64,000 nucleotides of DNA from Allopusillimonas soli (GCF_004153445.1 NZ_SDQC01000001.1:186001-250000), one strand, 5' to 3'; positions 33,784 through 42,656 are shown, numbered from the stretch's first letter. Program-made: numbers and translations. The notes: generated by a model not told the origin, from the letters alone.

Positions 33784-36234
33784 TTGGCCAAAAAATCCAA
33801 GAAAGATACTGACACGCCTGAGGTCGATGGTGTGCAACCCGAATTGCCGCTTGATTTCGATCCGGATGTGCCAACCCGAGAGGCGATACTCCAGCATTTG
33901 CGCAACGCCAACAAGCCCGTGCTGCCCAAGGTCTTGGCCCGCGCGCTGGCTGTGCAGGTCCCCCCTTCGGTCGGCTTTGAACGCCGCCTCAAGGCGATGG
34001 AGCGCGATGGCCAGATATTCTTCAACCCCAAGGGCCAGATATTGCTCAATACAAAGCTCGATTTCATTTCGGGTCGGGTGCAGGGCCACAGGGACGGATT
34101 CGGCTTTCTGATTCGCGACGATGGAGGTCCCGATCTGTTTCTGCCGCCAAGAGAGATGCTCAAGGTGCTGCATGGCGATCGCGTCCTGGCCAAGCCCGAC
34201 GGGGAATACCGAGGCAAGCAGGAGGCGGCCATCGTCGAGGTCGTGGAGCGGCATACTAATCGGCTTGTTGGACGATTCCTGAAGGAGCGCGGCGCCTATA
34301 TCGTGGTGCCCGAAGATCAGCGCATCAAGCATGACATCCTCATTCCGAATGCGGACACGGGCGCCGCCGAGAATGGTCAGGTTGTCTCCGTTGAAATCGT
34401 GCGCCAGCCCGCGCGCCATATTCAGCCGCTGGGCCGGGTTGTCGAAGTGCTCGGAGAAATCGACGATCCGGGCATGGAAATCGAGATCGCCGTACGCAAG
34501 TTCGATGTGCCCCATGTCTTTTCCGAGGCAGCTCAGGCGCAGGCCAATGCGCTGCCCGCCACGGTGCGCGCCGCCGACACCAAGGGCCGTATTGACCTGC
34601 GGGATGTCCCCTTCATCACGATAGACGGCGAGGATGCGCGCGATTTCGACGATGCTGTTTTTTGCATGCCGGTGGATCTGGGAACAGAGAAGCGCCGCCG
34701 TCCCGGCTGGCGTCTGCTGGTGGCGATTGCCGACGTCAGCCATTATGTGAAGCCTGGCGACGCGCTGGACGATGACGCCTTCGACCGCGGCACCAGCGTT
34801 TATTTCCCACGGCGCGTCATTCCGATGCTGCCCGAAACACTTTCCAACGGCCTCTGTTCACTGAACCCGGAGGTCGACCGGCTGGTGCTCGTTTGCGACA
34901 TGGTCGTGGCCGCCAACGGCGCCAAGGCCGGACAGATCAGCGCCTACCAGTTCTATAACGCCGTCATCCATTCCCATGCGCGCACCACTTATACCGACGT
35001 ATGGGCGGCGCTGCAGCAACCCGGCGGTCCGGCGGCTCAGTCCATGCAGCATGTGCTTCCCCATGTGCGCGACCTGTACGATCTGTATCAATTGTTTGCC
35101 CAGGCCCGCGTCAAGCGCGGCGCCATCGATTTCGATACGGTCGAGACACGCATCGTTTGCAATCCGCTGGGCAAGATTGAGCGCATCGAGGCATATACCC
35201 GCAACGATGCGCACAAGTTGATCGAGGAATGCATGCTTGCAGCCAATACGTGCGCTGCCGAGTTCATGACCCGCAACAAGCGTCTGGGCCTGTATCGCGT
35301 GCACGAAGGCCCTACGCCTGAAAAGCTCCAATCCCTGCGCGACTATCTGCGCAATCTTGGCCTGTCACTGGGAGGCGGCGACGATCCGACGACTCAGGAC
35401 TACGCACAGTTGCTCAAGTCCGCGCGCGGACGCCCTGATTTCGAGATCATCCAGACCATGTGCCTGCGCTCCTTCCAGCAGGCCATATACAGCCCGGAGC
35501 AGGTGGGCCACTTCGGGCTGTCCTATGATCACTATGCGCATTTCACTTCACCCATCCGACGATATCCCGATCTGCTAACGCATCGCGTCATCAAAGGCAT
35601 CCTGGCTGGCAAGCACTATGTGCCTCAACTCGATGATGTGCCCGGCGCGGCCGGCCTGTCCCGCAAAGAACGCGAACTTGATGTGTGGGAGAAGCTCGGT
35701 TTGATCCTGTCCGCCCGGGAGCGCCGAGCCGACGATGCATCGCGTGACGTCGAGGCATGGCTCAAGTGCTGGTTCGTGAAGGAACATGTCGGCGAGACAT
35801 TCAGCGGCCGGGTCACCGGAGTGACCAGCTTCGGGCTTTTCGTTACGCTCGACACATTGTTCGTGGAGGGCTTGGTGCATGTATCGGAACTGGGCTCCGA
35901 CTACTTCCAGTACAACGAATCCATGAACGAGCTGCGCGGCGAGCGCACCGGGATACGCTACAGGCTCACGGACGCGGTTCAGGTCCAAGTATCCCGCGTT
36001 GACCTCGAGGCACGCCGCATCGAGTTCCGCTTGGTCAAGGGCACGGGGTTCAAGGCGCTGAAGGCGGCCATGGATTCCGATGCCGCACCGGCCGCGCGCA
36101 AGGTCAAGCGCGCTGCGCCGGCCAAGCCTGCAGACCTGAAGGGTACGTCCAGGCAGCGCCGCGCCGAGGCCAAGCGCAGCGCCAAGGCCGCCAATGCGAG
36201 AAGCGCCGGGCGGGGGCGGTCCAACAAGCATTGA
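33784..36234 (+). CDS. rnr: Ribonuclease R
   Basis: The 816-residue exoribonuclease has an N-terminal winged-helix/OB (cold-shock) region (~1-200) and the RNB catalytic domain, with DGEDARDFDDAVF supplying the metal-binding aspartates near residues 282-288. A C-terminal S1 domain follows (GETFSGRVTGVTSFGLFVTL), ending in a basic Lys/Arg/Ala-rich tail. RNase R degrades structured RNA 3'-5' and matures rRNA and tmRNA. The start is TTG at 33784, because the nearby ATG at 33770 is out of frame. Confidence 0.96.
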   Translation: MAKKSKKDTDTPEVDGVQPELPLDFDPDVPTREAILQHLRNANKPVLPKVLARALAVQVPPSVGFERRLKAMERDGQIFFNPKGQILLNTKLDFISGRVQGHRDGFGFLIRDDGGPDLFLPPREMLKVLHGDRVLAKPDGEYRGKQEAAIVEVVERHTNRLVGRFLKERGAYIVVPEDQRIKHDILIPNADTGAAENGQVVSVEIVRQPARHIQPLGRVVEVLGEIDDPGMEIEIAVRKFDVPHVFSEAAQAQANALPATVRAADTKGRIDLRDVPFITIDGEDARDFDDAVFCMPVDLGTEKRRRPGWRLLVAIADVSHYVKPGDALDDDAFDRGTSVYFPRRVIPMLPETLSNGLCSLNPEVDRLVLVCDMVVAANGAKAGQISAYQFYNAVIHSHARTTYTDVWAALQQPGGPAAQSMQHVLPHVRDLYDLYQLFAQARVKRGAIDFDTVETRIVCNPLGKIERIEAYTRNDAHKLIEECMLAANTCAAEFMTRNKRLGLYRVHEGPTPEKLQSLRDYLRNLGLSLGGGDDPTTQDYAQLLKSARGRPDFEIIQTMCLRSFQQAIYSPEQVGHFGLSYDHYAHFTSPIRRYPDLLTHRVIKGILAGKHYVPQLDDVPGAAGLSRKERELDVWEKLGLILSARERRADDASRDVEAWLKCWFVKEHVGETFSGRVTGVTSFGLFVTLDTLFVEGLVHVSELGSDYFQYNESMNELRGERTGIRYRLTDAVQVQVSRVDLEARRIEFRLVKGTGFKALKAAMDSDAAPAARKVKRAAPAKPADLKGTSRQRRAEAKRSAKAANARSAGRGRSNKH

Positions 36235-36250
36235 GCGCCGCGTCTTTTCT

Positions 36251-36589
36251 TCAGTCTGAGGCGGTCCGGCCTGGTATGTCCGTCGTGCGCCCGTATTCCA
36301 CCTGCGTCTTTACATAGAAAACGTCGGCCTCCTCACGGCGGATGGCGCCAAGCAGGTGATCGCAGTTGGCTTCGTCAAGAACCACGACGATCCCGATGGG
36401 CTGGTCGGCCAGTTCGAAAAAATGCGCGGAATGAAAGCGGCCGGTGTGGCCGAAGCCCTCTCCCGCGCTGAACATCGTGCCTCCTAGGGCGCCATGCGCC
36501 TGAGCCAGGCCAAGCAGCCATTCCGCCATGGTCTCGGACCCATGCCTGCGATCCTGCTGAGTGTAGAAAGTGACCTGGTATCCTTTCAT
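36251..36589 (-). CDS. DUF190 family protein, companion of CrcB
   Basis: With the start at ATG 36589 (AGGTG upstream) the protein has 112 residues and the DUF190 pattern (YQVTFYTQQDRRHG ... LLGLAQAHGALGGTMFSAGEGFG ... VVVLDEANCDHLLGAI). Families of this type often accompany crcB fluoride-channel genes. It is the second gene of the transcript that starts at the fluoride riboswitch, 32 bases after crcB, so a role in fluoride resistance is likely but its activity is unknown. A longer in-frame reading from 36790 lies within crcB and is rejected. Confidence 0.82.
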   Translation of the reverse strand: MKGYQVTFYTQQDRRHGSETMAEWLLGLAQAHGALGGTMFSAGEGFGHTGRFHSAHFFELADQPIGIVVVLDEANCDHLLGAIRREEADVFYVKTQVEYGRTTDIPGRTASD

Positions 36590-36621
36590 AATGCACCTGT
36601 GGAGATTAATGACATGGAGGG

Positions 36622-37008
36622 TCAGTGCGCTGACCGCATCAGGACGATTGTGCCGATGCCCAGCAGCGTCATGACCAGTGATCCGCCCACATGCAAGGCA
36701 ATGGAGGTGGCCAGCAAGCCGAAGCGCGCCTGCTGCAACAACATGGCCAGCTCGCTTGAAAATGTGGAGAAGGTGGTCAGTCCACCGCAAAAGCCGGTAA
36801 TGACAAATAGGCGCCAGTGCGGAGCGAGCCCGGGGTGGCCCGCGAAATAGCTGATGGCCAGGCCAATGATATAGGCGCCCACCAGGTTGGCCACAAGTGT
36901 GCCGGGCGGAATGGATGGAAACAGCATATTAAGGAGATTTCCCAGCTCCCAGCGCAGCAGGGCCCCCAGCGCCGCGCCGGCGGAAATGGCGATCAGCGTG
37001 CTCAGCAT
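36622..37008 (-). CDS. crcB: CrcB/Fluc fluoride ion channel
   Basis: With ATG at 37008 (GGAGG at good spacing) the protein has 128 residues and four helices. It shows the Fluc motifs [30 protein letters not shown] and [16 protein letters not shown], with the FSTFS phenylalanine track. It exports toxic fluoride as a dual-topology dimer. The upstream fluoride riboswitch makes the assignment very secure. Confidence 0.96.
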   Translation of the reverse strand: MLSTLIAISAGAALGALLRWELGNLLNMLFPSIPPGTLVANLVGAYIIGLAISYFAGHPGLAPHWRLFVITGFCGGLTTFSTFSSELAMLLQQARFGLLATSIALHVGGSLVMTLLGIGTIVLMRSAH

Positions 37009-37094
37009 GCGTGGCCTCCGGCTTGTGTTGTTTTTGAGTCTTTCATGTTTGCAAACGGGCAGGTTGAATGGAAGTGCCCGAATCCGCCAGGCGT

Positions 37095-37137
37095 AAAAAA
37101 TGCCTACAGCCCCTTGAGGATTCAAGGCCTGTAGGCA
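37095..37137 (-). terminator. Intrinsic terminator of the fluoride riboswitch expression platform
   Basis: On the minus strand TGCCTACAG (37129-37137) pairs with CTGTAGGCA (37101-37109), followed by T residues (37095-37100). The 5' arm overlaps the 3' end of the aptamer, so fluoride binding would prevent this stem and allow read-through into crcB. Confidence 0.88.
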
Positions 37138-37190
37138 TCATCATCCGCGAACAGCGCGGCGGTTAGGGAGGGAATGCCATCTCCGCATGT
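37128..37190 (-). promoter_or_regulatory. Fluoride riboswitch (crcB motif)
   Basis: The minus strand shows the conserved aptamer blocks in order: GGAGATGGCATTCC, CTCCCTAACCGCC and GATGATGATGCCTACAG. These closely match the characterised Pseudomonas syringae fluoride aptamer. The 3' end merges with an intrinsic terminator, giving transcriptional ON control of crcB, which begins about 120 bases downstream. Confidence 0.95.
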
Positions 37191-37363
37191 AGGCCCATCA
37201 TAGCAGCGGCAAAACAGGGAAGGCAAGCACGGCGCATGGGCGACGTCCGAACTTTCCGGCAGACAGGATGCCGGATATTGCGGTATCGTGCAATCGTTCG
37301 CTCGTCGCGCAAGCGCCGCTACGCACACGCAGCGGGCAGCTCAACCACCAAGGAGAAAATGCC

Positions 37364-37714
37364 ATGCCGTTCGAAGGAAGCTGCCATTGCGGTGCTGTAC
37401 AGTTCACAGTCGACGCCGATCCGCCCGCGCAGGCCATCAGTTGCAATTGTTCCCATTGCCGCCGCAAGGGCATGCTGCTGTCGTTCTTTCCCGAGCAGCA
37501 ATTCACGCTGACTCGAGGCGAGGATGCACTAAGCCGGTATACGTTCAACACGCACAGAATCAAGCATCAGTTCTGCCGGGAATGCGGGACACAGGCATTT
37601 GCCCTGGGAGCCGGCCACGACGGCGCGCCCATGCGGGCAGTGAATCTGCGCTGTGTGCCCTCCATTGATCTGGATACCCTGGAAATCAAGCCTTTTGACG
37701 GCGCCAGCACCTAA
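37364..37714 (+). CDS. GFA-family (formaldehyde-activating-like, CENP-V fold) zinc protein
   Basis: With ATG 37364 (AAGGAG upstream) the protein has 116 residues. It carries the GFA cysteine pattern: CHCGAVQF, CNCSHCRRKG and FCRECGTQAF, all zinc-binding positions. GFA domains were linked to glutathione-dependent formaldehyde chemistry, but many members have unknown substrates. It is a single gene between the fluoride operon and the metal transporter, on the opposite strand from crcB. Confidence 0.88.
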   Translation: MPFEGSCHCGAVQFTVDADPPAQAISCNCSHCRRKGMLLSFFPEQQFTLTRGEDALSRYTFNTHRIKHQFCRECGTQAFALGAGHDGAPMRAVNLRCVPSIDLDTLEIKPFDGAST

Positions 37715-37800
37715 GGCGCATTTACGGTGCCGCCGCGCGACACTGATCTTCGGCAAGTGCGCCGCAAGCCCCCGCCCCAATTCCCGCCCCATTCTCTCCT

Positions 37801-37822
37801 TGGCGCCATCTTGTTGGCGCCA
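37801..37822. other. Palindromic hairpin between the GFA gene and the metal ABC operon
   Basis: TGGCGCCA occurs at 37801-37808 and again at 37815-37822. Each copy is itself palindromic, so they also pair with each other as a hairpin with a 6-base loop. No T-tract follows. It may act as a weak terminator for the GFA gene or as a protein site. Confidence 0.4.
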
Positions 37823-37833
37823 TGCTGCCACTC

Positions 37834-37863
37834 TTGTTATTGATAATCATTCTCAATTAAAAT
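37834..37863 (+). promoter_or_regulatory. Metal ABC promoter with overlapping Fur-family box
   Basis: TTGTTA (37834-37839) and TAAAAT (37858-37863) are spaced by 18 bases. TGATAATCATTCTCA (37841-37855) matches the Fur 7-1-7 pattern TGATAATnATTATCA at 13 of 14 defined positions and fills the spacer. This is the clearest Fur-type box in the window. Fur, Mur or Zur control cannot be separated by sequence alone. Confidence 0.75.
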
Positions 37864-37907
37864 AGGCACGGCCGGCCTCCCTGTCAATTTTCTTGAGTTT
37901 CCTATCC

Positions 37908-38864
37908 ATGGCACGTTTCTCTTCACGGCGCCTGCTGCACGCCGGCGTCCGGGCTTTGCAAACCCTTATCCTTGCCAGCGCCGCCCTACTGCCGGCGGCC
38001 AGCCTCGCATCGACCAAGCCCGTCCTTCAGGTTGTCGCCTCCACCGCCATGCTGGCCGAAGCAGTACAGCAAGTTGGCGGCAGCCGTGTCGCGGCAACCG
38101 CACTCATGGGCACCGGCGTCGACCCCCACATCTATCGTCAAACCCACCGCGATATTGCACGTCTCTCCCGCGCCGATCTCATCATTTATCATGGCCTGCA
38201 CCTGGAGGCCCAGCTTCTTCCCCTATTCCAGGACATGGCCAGGCACAAGCCAGTGGTTGCGCTGGCCGAAGCCGTCCCGGCCAAGCTGTTGCTGGCCGAT
38301 GACGAACACCCCGACCTGCACGACCCGCACATATGGATGGATCCCTCCCTATGGCAGCAGGTCGTGCAGGCGGCACGCGATACGCTCACCCGGCTGGATC
38401 CCAGCGGCGCACGCGCATACGCTGAAAATGCCGAGCGTTACAACCAATCCATTGCGGCGGCGGCAGACCAGACTACGGCATGGCTGCACGCGGTGCCCGC
38501 CGAGCGCCGCGTCCTGGTCACGGCTCATGATGCCTTCCGGTATTTCGGACGCGCCTACGGTTACGAAGTCCTGGCCATCCAGGGCATTTCCACCGAAAGC
38601 GAAGCCAGCCTCCATCAAATCGAGCAACTTGTCGATACCTTGGTGCGGCGGCGCATAGGCGCAGTCTTCATCGAATCGTCCGTACCCGTACAGCACGTGC
38701 GCGCACTCACCGAGGGAGCCGCAGCCCGGGGCCATCAGGTCGTCATCGGCGGCGAGCTGTACTCCGATGCAATGGGAGAGCCAGGCACGCCCGAAGGCAC
38801 CTACACCGGCATGATCCAGCACAATGCAAGAGTCATTGCCGATGCATTGGGCGGGCAGCCATGA
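37908..38864 (+). CDS. Periplasmic metal-binding protein of a Mn/Fe/Zn ABC importer (SitA/TroA/ZnuA family)
   Basis: The ATG at 37908 gives 318 residues with a signal peptide (ALQTLILASAALLPAASLAS). Cluster A-I metal ligands appear as His in GVDPHIY, His in DPHIWMDP, Glu in ESEASLHQ and the C-terminal Asp region (GELYSDAMG). There is no His-rich loop, which argues for a Mn/Fe-type rather than high-zinc ZnuA protein. It is the first gene of a four-gene ABC importer operon behind a Fur-type box. Its stop overlaps the ATPase start. Confidence 0.9.
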   Translation: MARFSSRRLLHAGVRALQTLILASAALLPAASLASTKPVLQVVASTAMLAEAVQQVGGSRVAATALMGTGVDPHIYRQTHRDIARLSRADLIIYHGLHLEAQLLPLFQDMARHKPVVALAEAVPAKLLLADDEHPDLHDPHIWMDPSLWQQVVQAARDTLTRLDPSGARAYAENAERYNQSIAAAADQTTAWLHAVPAERRVLVTAHDAFRYFGRAYGYEVLAIQGISTESEASLHQIEQLVDTLVRRRIGAVFIESSVPVQHVRALTEGAAARGHQVVIGGELYSDAMGEPGTPEGTYTGMIQHNARVIADALGGQP

Positions 38865-39706
38865 TGCCCTTGCCGCACGGTCTGCGAAGCCTGCCCACAG
38901 CGCAGGCTTGCGGTCCCGCCGCCGCACTCGACATCCGTGGCCTCACGGTAAGCTACGGCGGCACCTCCGCCCTCTTCTCGGTCGACTACAGTGTGCCCAC
39001 CGGCTGCATGAGCGCCATCGTGGGCCCCAACGGCGCTGGCAAATCCACGCTGGCAAAGGCCGCGCTTGGCCTCATTCCAAGGCTCTCCGGCGACATCCGG
39101 GTGTTTGGGTCGCCGGTGGGCCAGGTCATGCATCGCGTCGCCTACGTTCCGCAAAGAGCCGACATAGACTGGGACTTTCCGGCCACTGTCTTCGATGTGG
39201 TCGCCATGGGCACGCACCGCCGTCTCGGCTGGCTGCGTTGGTGGCGTCGCACAAATCGGTCTGTCATACAGTATTGCCTCGAGCGGGTAGGCATGGACAA
39301 TTTCGCCGACCGCCAGATCGGGGCGCTGTCCGGTGGGCAGCAGCAGCGCGTCTTTGTGGCACGCGCACTGGCGCAGGAGGCCGATCTTTATATACTGGAC
39401 GAACCTTTCGCCGGGGTTGATGCGGCCGCTGAACACACTCTCGCGTCCGTTCTGCGTGGGCTCGCGGCGCATGGAAAGTCGGTCGTGTGCATCCACCACG
39501 ACCTTTCAACCGTGGGCGAATACTTCCAGCACGGCATGCTGCTGAATGTGCGCCCCATTGCCTGCGGCACCATACAGCAAGCGTTCACGCCCGCCAACCT
39601 CCAGGAAGCCTATGGCGGCAGACTGGCAGCCAGTCAAATCGGCAGACTGCGCGGTGAGATGGGCAGCCAGGCACCAGTCCCCGCCCCCATGGGCGCTACG
39701 CCATGA
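38861..39706 (+). CDS. Metal ABC importer ATP-binding protein
   Basis: The 281-residue protein has Walker A (GPNGAGKSTL, ~56-65), the ABC signature LSGGQQQRV, Walker B (LYILDEPFAGVD) and the H-loop (IHHD). The sequence fits the MntB/SitB/ZnuC group. It overlaps the binding-protein gene by ATGA and the first permease by ATGA, so all four genes are translationally coupled. Confidence 0.93.
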   Translation: MMPLPHGLRSLPTAQACGPAAALDIRGLTVSYGGTSALFSVDYSVPTGCMSAIVGPNGAGKSTLAKAALGLIPRLSGDIRVFGSPVGQVMHRVAYVPQRADIDWDFPATVFDVVAMGTHRRLGWLRWWRRTNRSVIQYCLERVGMDNFADRQIGALSGGQQQRVFVARALAQEADLYILDEPFAGVDAAAEHTLASVLRGLAAHGKSVVCIHHDLSTVGEYFQHGMLLNVRPIACGTIQQAFTPANLQEAYGGRLAASQIGRLRGEMGSQAPVPAPMGATP

Positions 39707-40935
39707 GCACATTTCTCAGCGCACTGCTGCTGCAAGCGGGCTACAACACGGCCGTCGTATGTATCGGCGCCGCCATGCTTGGCGCCGCCTGCGGCACGAT
39801 GGGCGTATTCATTCTGCTGCGCCGCCAGTCGCTTGCCAGCGACGCGGCCGGGCATGCCACCCTGCCCGGCCTTGCATTGGCATTCATCATCATGGCGCTG
39901 GCCGGCGGCAACGGAAGATGGCTGCCGGGCCTTATGGCCGGGGCAGCGCTTAGTGCCGCACTAGGGCTGCTTGCCATTCACACCCTGAGCCGCCATACGC
40001 GCCTGGGCGAAGATGCGGCCATTGGCGCCGTACTGTCCGTATTCTTTGGAGCGGGCGCCGTGCTCATGTCCGTTGTCCAGGCGCTGCAGACCGGCAGGCA
40101 GGCGGGCCTGAGCCACTACCTGCTGGGGTCGGCCGCCAGCATGCTGCGCGCCGAGGCCGAACTGGTCGCAATGCTCGCACTCGTGGCGGGTGCCACGCTG
40201 CTGATCCTGCGCAGGCCCTTGGCAGTACTGTGCTTCGATGCCGAATATGCCAGGGTTCTCGGTCTGCGCAGGCATCTGCTCGATCTATCGCTATCGGCCC
40301 TGCTGCTTGCATTGGTCGTTACCAGCCTCAAGCTCGTGGGACTGGTGCTCAGCGTCGCGCTCATTATCATGCCCGCCGTCACGGCGCGCTTCTGGGCCAA
40401 TCGTCTGCATCACATGGTGCCCGCCTCCGCCCTCACTGGCGCAATCGGCGCCTACGTGGGTGCAGCCCTGTCGTCGGTCTCGCACAATCTGCCCACCGGC
40501 GCCCTCATTGTCCTGGCGCTTTTCGGGCTGTTTCTTTTCTCGCTGCTGCTGGCCCCCGCACGCGGGCTGCTGGCCACACTGATACGTTATCTGTTGTACC
40601 GGCGCCGTGTGCACCGACGCCAGGGGCTTCTGGCCATCGGTCGCCGCGAACCCATCTACGACGGGTTCACGCTCCGCCTGCTGCGGCGGACTGGCTGGAT
40701 ACGCAAAGACGGCGTGCCCACGCAGGCAGGCATCGATGCCGCCAATGCGGCCGGCTACGATGAAGCCCTCTGGGCATTGCACAGCCAGCTGCATCCCGGC
40801 GATGCCGCCGCTTTGCAGCGTTATCACGTGCTGCCCATATCCCGCGTCCTGCCGCCCGATGCGCTGCGCCGTCTCGAGCAGCATTTCCTGGCGCTGCATC
40901 CCGGCAGCAAGCAAATGCACCCGCATGGATACTGA
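39703..40935 (+). CDS. Metal ABC importer permease fused to a DtxR-like C-terminal domain
   Basis: Of 410 residues, the first ~285 form an ABC-3-type permease with about eight helices (ASDAAGHATLPGLALAFI; LVGLVLSVALIIMPAVTARFW; NLPTGALIVLALFGLFLF). The last ~115 residues are cytoplasmic and resemble a winged-helix/iron-dependent-repressor module (TLRLLRRTGWIRKDGVPTQAGIDAA ... LPPDALRRLEQHFLALHP). Permeases with this extra domain occur in TroC/MntC-like systems and could sense metal to gate transport. Metal ligands are not obvious. Confidence 0.87.
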   Translation: MSTFLSALLLQAGYNTAVVCIGAAMLGAACGTMGVFILLRRQSLASDAAGHATLPGLALAFIIMALAGGNGRWLPGLMAGAALSAALGLLAIHTLSRHTRLGEDAAIGAVLSVFFGAGAVLMSVVQALQTGRQAGLSHYLLGSAASMLRAEAELVAMLALVAGATLLILRRPLAVLCFDAEYARVLGLRRHLLDLSLSALLLALVVTSLKLVGLVLSVALIIMPAVTARFWANRLHHMVPASALTGAIGAYVGAALSSVSHNLPTGALIVLALFGLFLFSLLLAPARGLLATLIRYLLYRRRVHRRQGLLAIGRREPIYDGFTLRLLRRTGWIRKDGVPTQAGIDAANAAGYDEALWALHSQLHPGDAAALQRYHVLPISRVLPPDALRRLEQHFLALHPGSKQMHPHGY

Positions 40936-41857
40936 ATTCATCCGCCTGAGCCTCGCCCCGCTCGGCATCGCCGCGCTCGCCGCCGTTGTCTGCGCACTGC
41001 CTGGCAATTTTCTCGTTCTGCGTCGAATCAGCCTTATCGGCGATGCCATCAGCCACGTCGTGCTGCTGGGCGTGGTAGGTGCATTTGCGGTAACAGGCAC
41101 ACTGGCAGCCGGTGCGATGCTGGCCGGCGCCACGGCATCTGCCCTGCTTGCGGTGGGGCTTATCGCTGTCATTCAGCACCTGGGCCGCATCGAACCTGGC
41201 GCCGCCATGGGCGTAGTATTTACCGCCATGTTCGCCGCCGGCGTCCTCTGGCTGGAACAGTCACACGGCCGCAGCGTGCATCTGGACGTGGAGCATGTGC
41301 TCTATGGCAATCTTGAAAGCCTGCTGTGGCTGGACGCCACAGGATGGCAGTCGCTGCTTGACCCAGCAGCACTGCGCACGCTGCCTCCTGCGCTATACCG
41401 GCTGGCCGCGACGCTGTTCATGACGGTGCTGTTACTCGTCATCTTCTGGCGGCCGCTATGCGCCAGCACCTTCGATGCGGGCTTTGCGGCCAGCGCGGGC
41501 GCTCATCCATTCCTGACCGGCCTGGGGTTGTTGATAACCGTGGCCGTGGCAACAGTCATGGCCTTCCAAGCCGTGGGCGCCATTATTGTGGTTGCCATGC
41601 TTATCTGCCCCGCCGCCACTGCCCGCCTACTCACCAACCGCCTGGCCTTCCAGGTCCTCTGCAGTGCAGCGCTGGCATTGCTCGCGGCGCTGTCGGGTTT
41701 TATATTGGCTGCCTGGGGGCCAGGCTGGCTGGGCTACCCGCACAGCCTGAATGCCGCCGGCATGATAGCGACGGTTGGCGGGCTGTTTCTGCTACTTGCC
41801 GCCATGTTTGGGCCTTGCCGCAGACGCACAGGCACAGGCACAGGCACAGGCACGTGA
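40925..41857 (+). CDS. Second metal ABC importer permease
   Basis: The start is ATG 40925, overlapping the previous gene by 11 bases, giving 310 residues. Eight or nine helices and the family motif (LPGNFLVLRRISLIGDAISHVVLLGVVGAF; AFQAVGAIIVVAMLICPAATARLL) are present. It forms a heterodimeric channel with the preceding permease. The C-terminus ends in a run of Thr-Gly encoded by hexanucleotide repeats. A longer in-frame reading from 40607 is rejected as part of the first permease. Confidence 0.92.
   Translation: MDTEFIRLSLAPLGIAALAAVVCALPGNFLVLRRISLIGDAISHVVLLGVVGAFAVTGTLAAGAMLAGATASALLAVGLIAVIQHLGRIEPGAAMGVVFTAMFAAGVLWLEQSHGRSVHLDVEHVLYGNLESLLWLDATGWQSLLDPAALRTLPPALYRLAATLFMTVLLLVIFWRPLCASTFDAGFAASAGAHPFLTGLGLLITVAVATVMAFQAVGAIIVVAMLICPAATARLLTNRLAFQVLCSAALALLAALSGFILAAWGPGWLGYPHSLNAAGMIATVGGLFLLLAAMFGPCRRRTGTGTGTGT
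41825..41854 (+). repeat. Tandem GGCACA hexanucleotide repeat
   Basis: Five units (CGCACA, GGCACA x3, GGCACG) lie at the 3' end of the second permease gene and encode Thr-Gly pairs. Because the unit is six bases, slippage would change tail length without shifting frame. Confidence 0.85.
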
Positions 41858-41871
41858 AGGGCAAGTTCAAT

Positions 41872-42414
41872 TCAACGGCGTTCCGCCACAGGATAGACGA
41901 CAACGCCGTTCGCCTGAACGACAGCACCTTCTGTTAGGCGGGCCTCGCTCACATGTCCAGGCCCCATGATATGAAACACGTCCTCCCCGTGCGCCAGGAG
42001 ATGGTCCGAGACAATGCGCCGATGGCATCTCCACCAAACGGCCTCAGCGCACATGATTGCGCAGCGCATGGTTCGGCCTTGGGTGATCAGATGCTGCAAA
42101 CCATCATGAAAGGCGTCCGAGAGCGCATAATCCGCATAATTGTGAAAACTGTCATTTGACCAGAAGCCATTCACGTCGGCGCTCACGGTTTTCGACTTGC
42201 CCCTGAGCCCGCCCAACGCCGCCAGATGCTCATAGGAGATATGAAAAGGCTCGAGCGCGCCAGGCAGATAATCCTTGTTGAATTGCGGATTTGTCCTGGA
42301 GCGAGGCACTGTCCTGATATCGACGACATGTACCACTTGCGCCTCAGTCAGCATGTCGGCAAACGATTCAAGGGCACGCGTCGAGTGACCCACGGTGAAA
42401 AAGGGAAGAATCAC
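41872..42414 (-). CDS. DUF488 family protein
   Basis: The 180-residue product has the DUF488 signature (FFTVGHSTRALESFADML ... VVDIRTVPRSRTNPQFNK ... CAIMCAEAVWWRCHRRIVSDHLL). The Cys-AE-x(4)-CHR segment is conserved in the family. No biochemical role is known. The start is GTG at 42414, overlapping the HVA1 stop as GTGA, so the two genes are translationally coupled. It converges with the metal ABC operon. Confidence 0.9.
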   Translation of the reverse strand: MILPFFTVGHSTRALESFADMLTEAQVVHVVDIRTVPRSRTNPQFNKDYLPGALEPFHISYEHLAALGGLRGKSKTVSADVNGFWSNDSFHNYADYALSDAFHDGLQHLITQGRTMRCAIMCAEAVWWRCHRRIVSDHLLAHGEDVFHIMGPGHVSEARLTEGAVVQANGVVVYPVAERR

Positions 42415-42638
42415 GACCGGCCCTTGCCGCCAGTATGCGCGAGCGCGTCGCCTTTGTGAGCCGCGATATGGTCGGTCTTGTCGCTCTTGATCTCGTACTG
42501 AGGGTGATCTTTCGAGGCTCGGCGCCTGTGACCTTTGTAGTCAAAGTCCTCAGTATGAACCGCAATAATGGTACCCGTCACATGCCCCGCCTCCGAGTTC
42601 CATGTGACGTGATCACCAATCTTGAATTTCCGGGTCAT
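42411..42638 (-). CDS. HVA1 family (DUF2945) small Tudor-like protein
   Basis: The 75-residue protein starts KFKIGDHVTWNSEAGHVTGTI and contains DYKGHRRRASKDHPQYEIKSDKTDHIAAHKG, the pattern of the DUF2945/HVA1 family. Members are small stand-alone SH3/Tudor-like proteins of unknown function. It is co-transcribed with the DUF488 gene and lies 18 bases after pcaC, so it may be the tail of the pca transcript. Confidence 0.85.
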   Translation of the reverse strand: MTRKFKIGDHVTWNSEAGHVTGTIIAVHTEDFDYKGHRRRASKDHPQYEIKSDKTDHIAAHKGDALAHTGGKGRS

Positions 42639-42656
42639 GATTTGCTCGATAAGATT

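Noticed and set aside
37834-37863. Zur box before the metal ABC operon
   Set aside because: The TGTTAT-N-ATAA part partly fits Zur, but the 7-1-7 Fur pattern fits better; the regulator is left as Fur-family.
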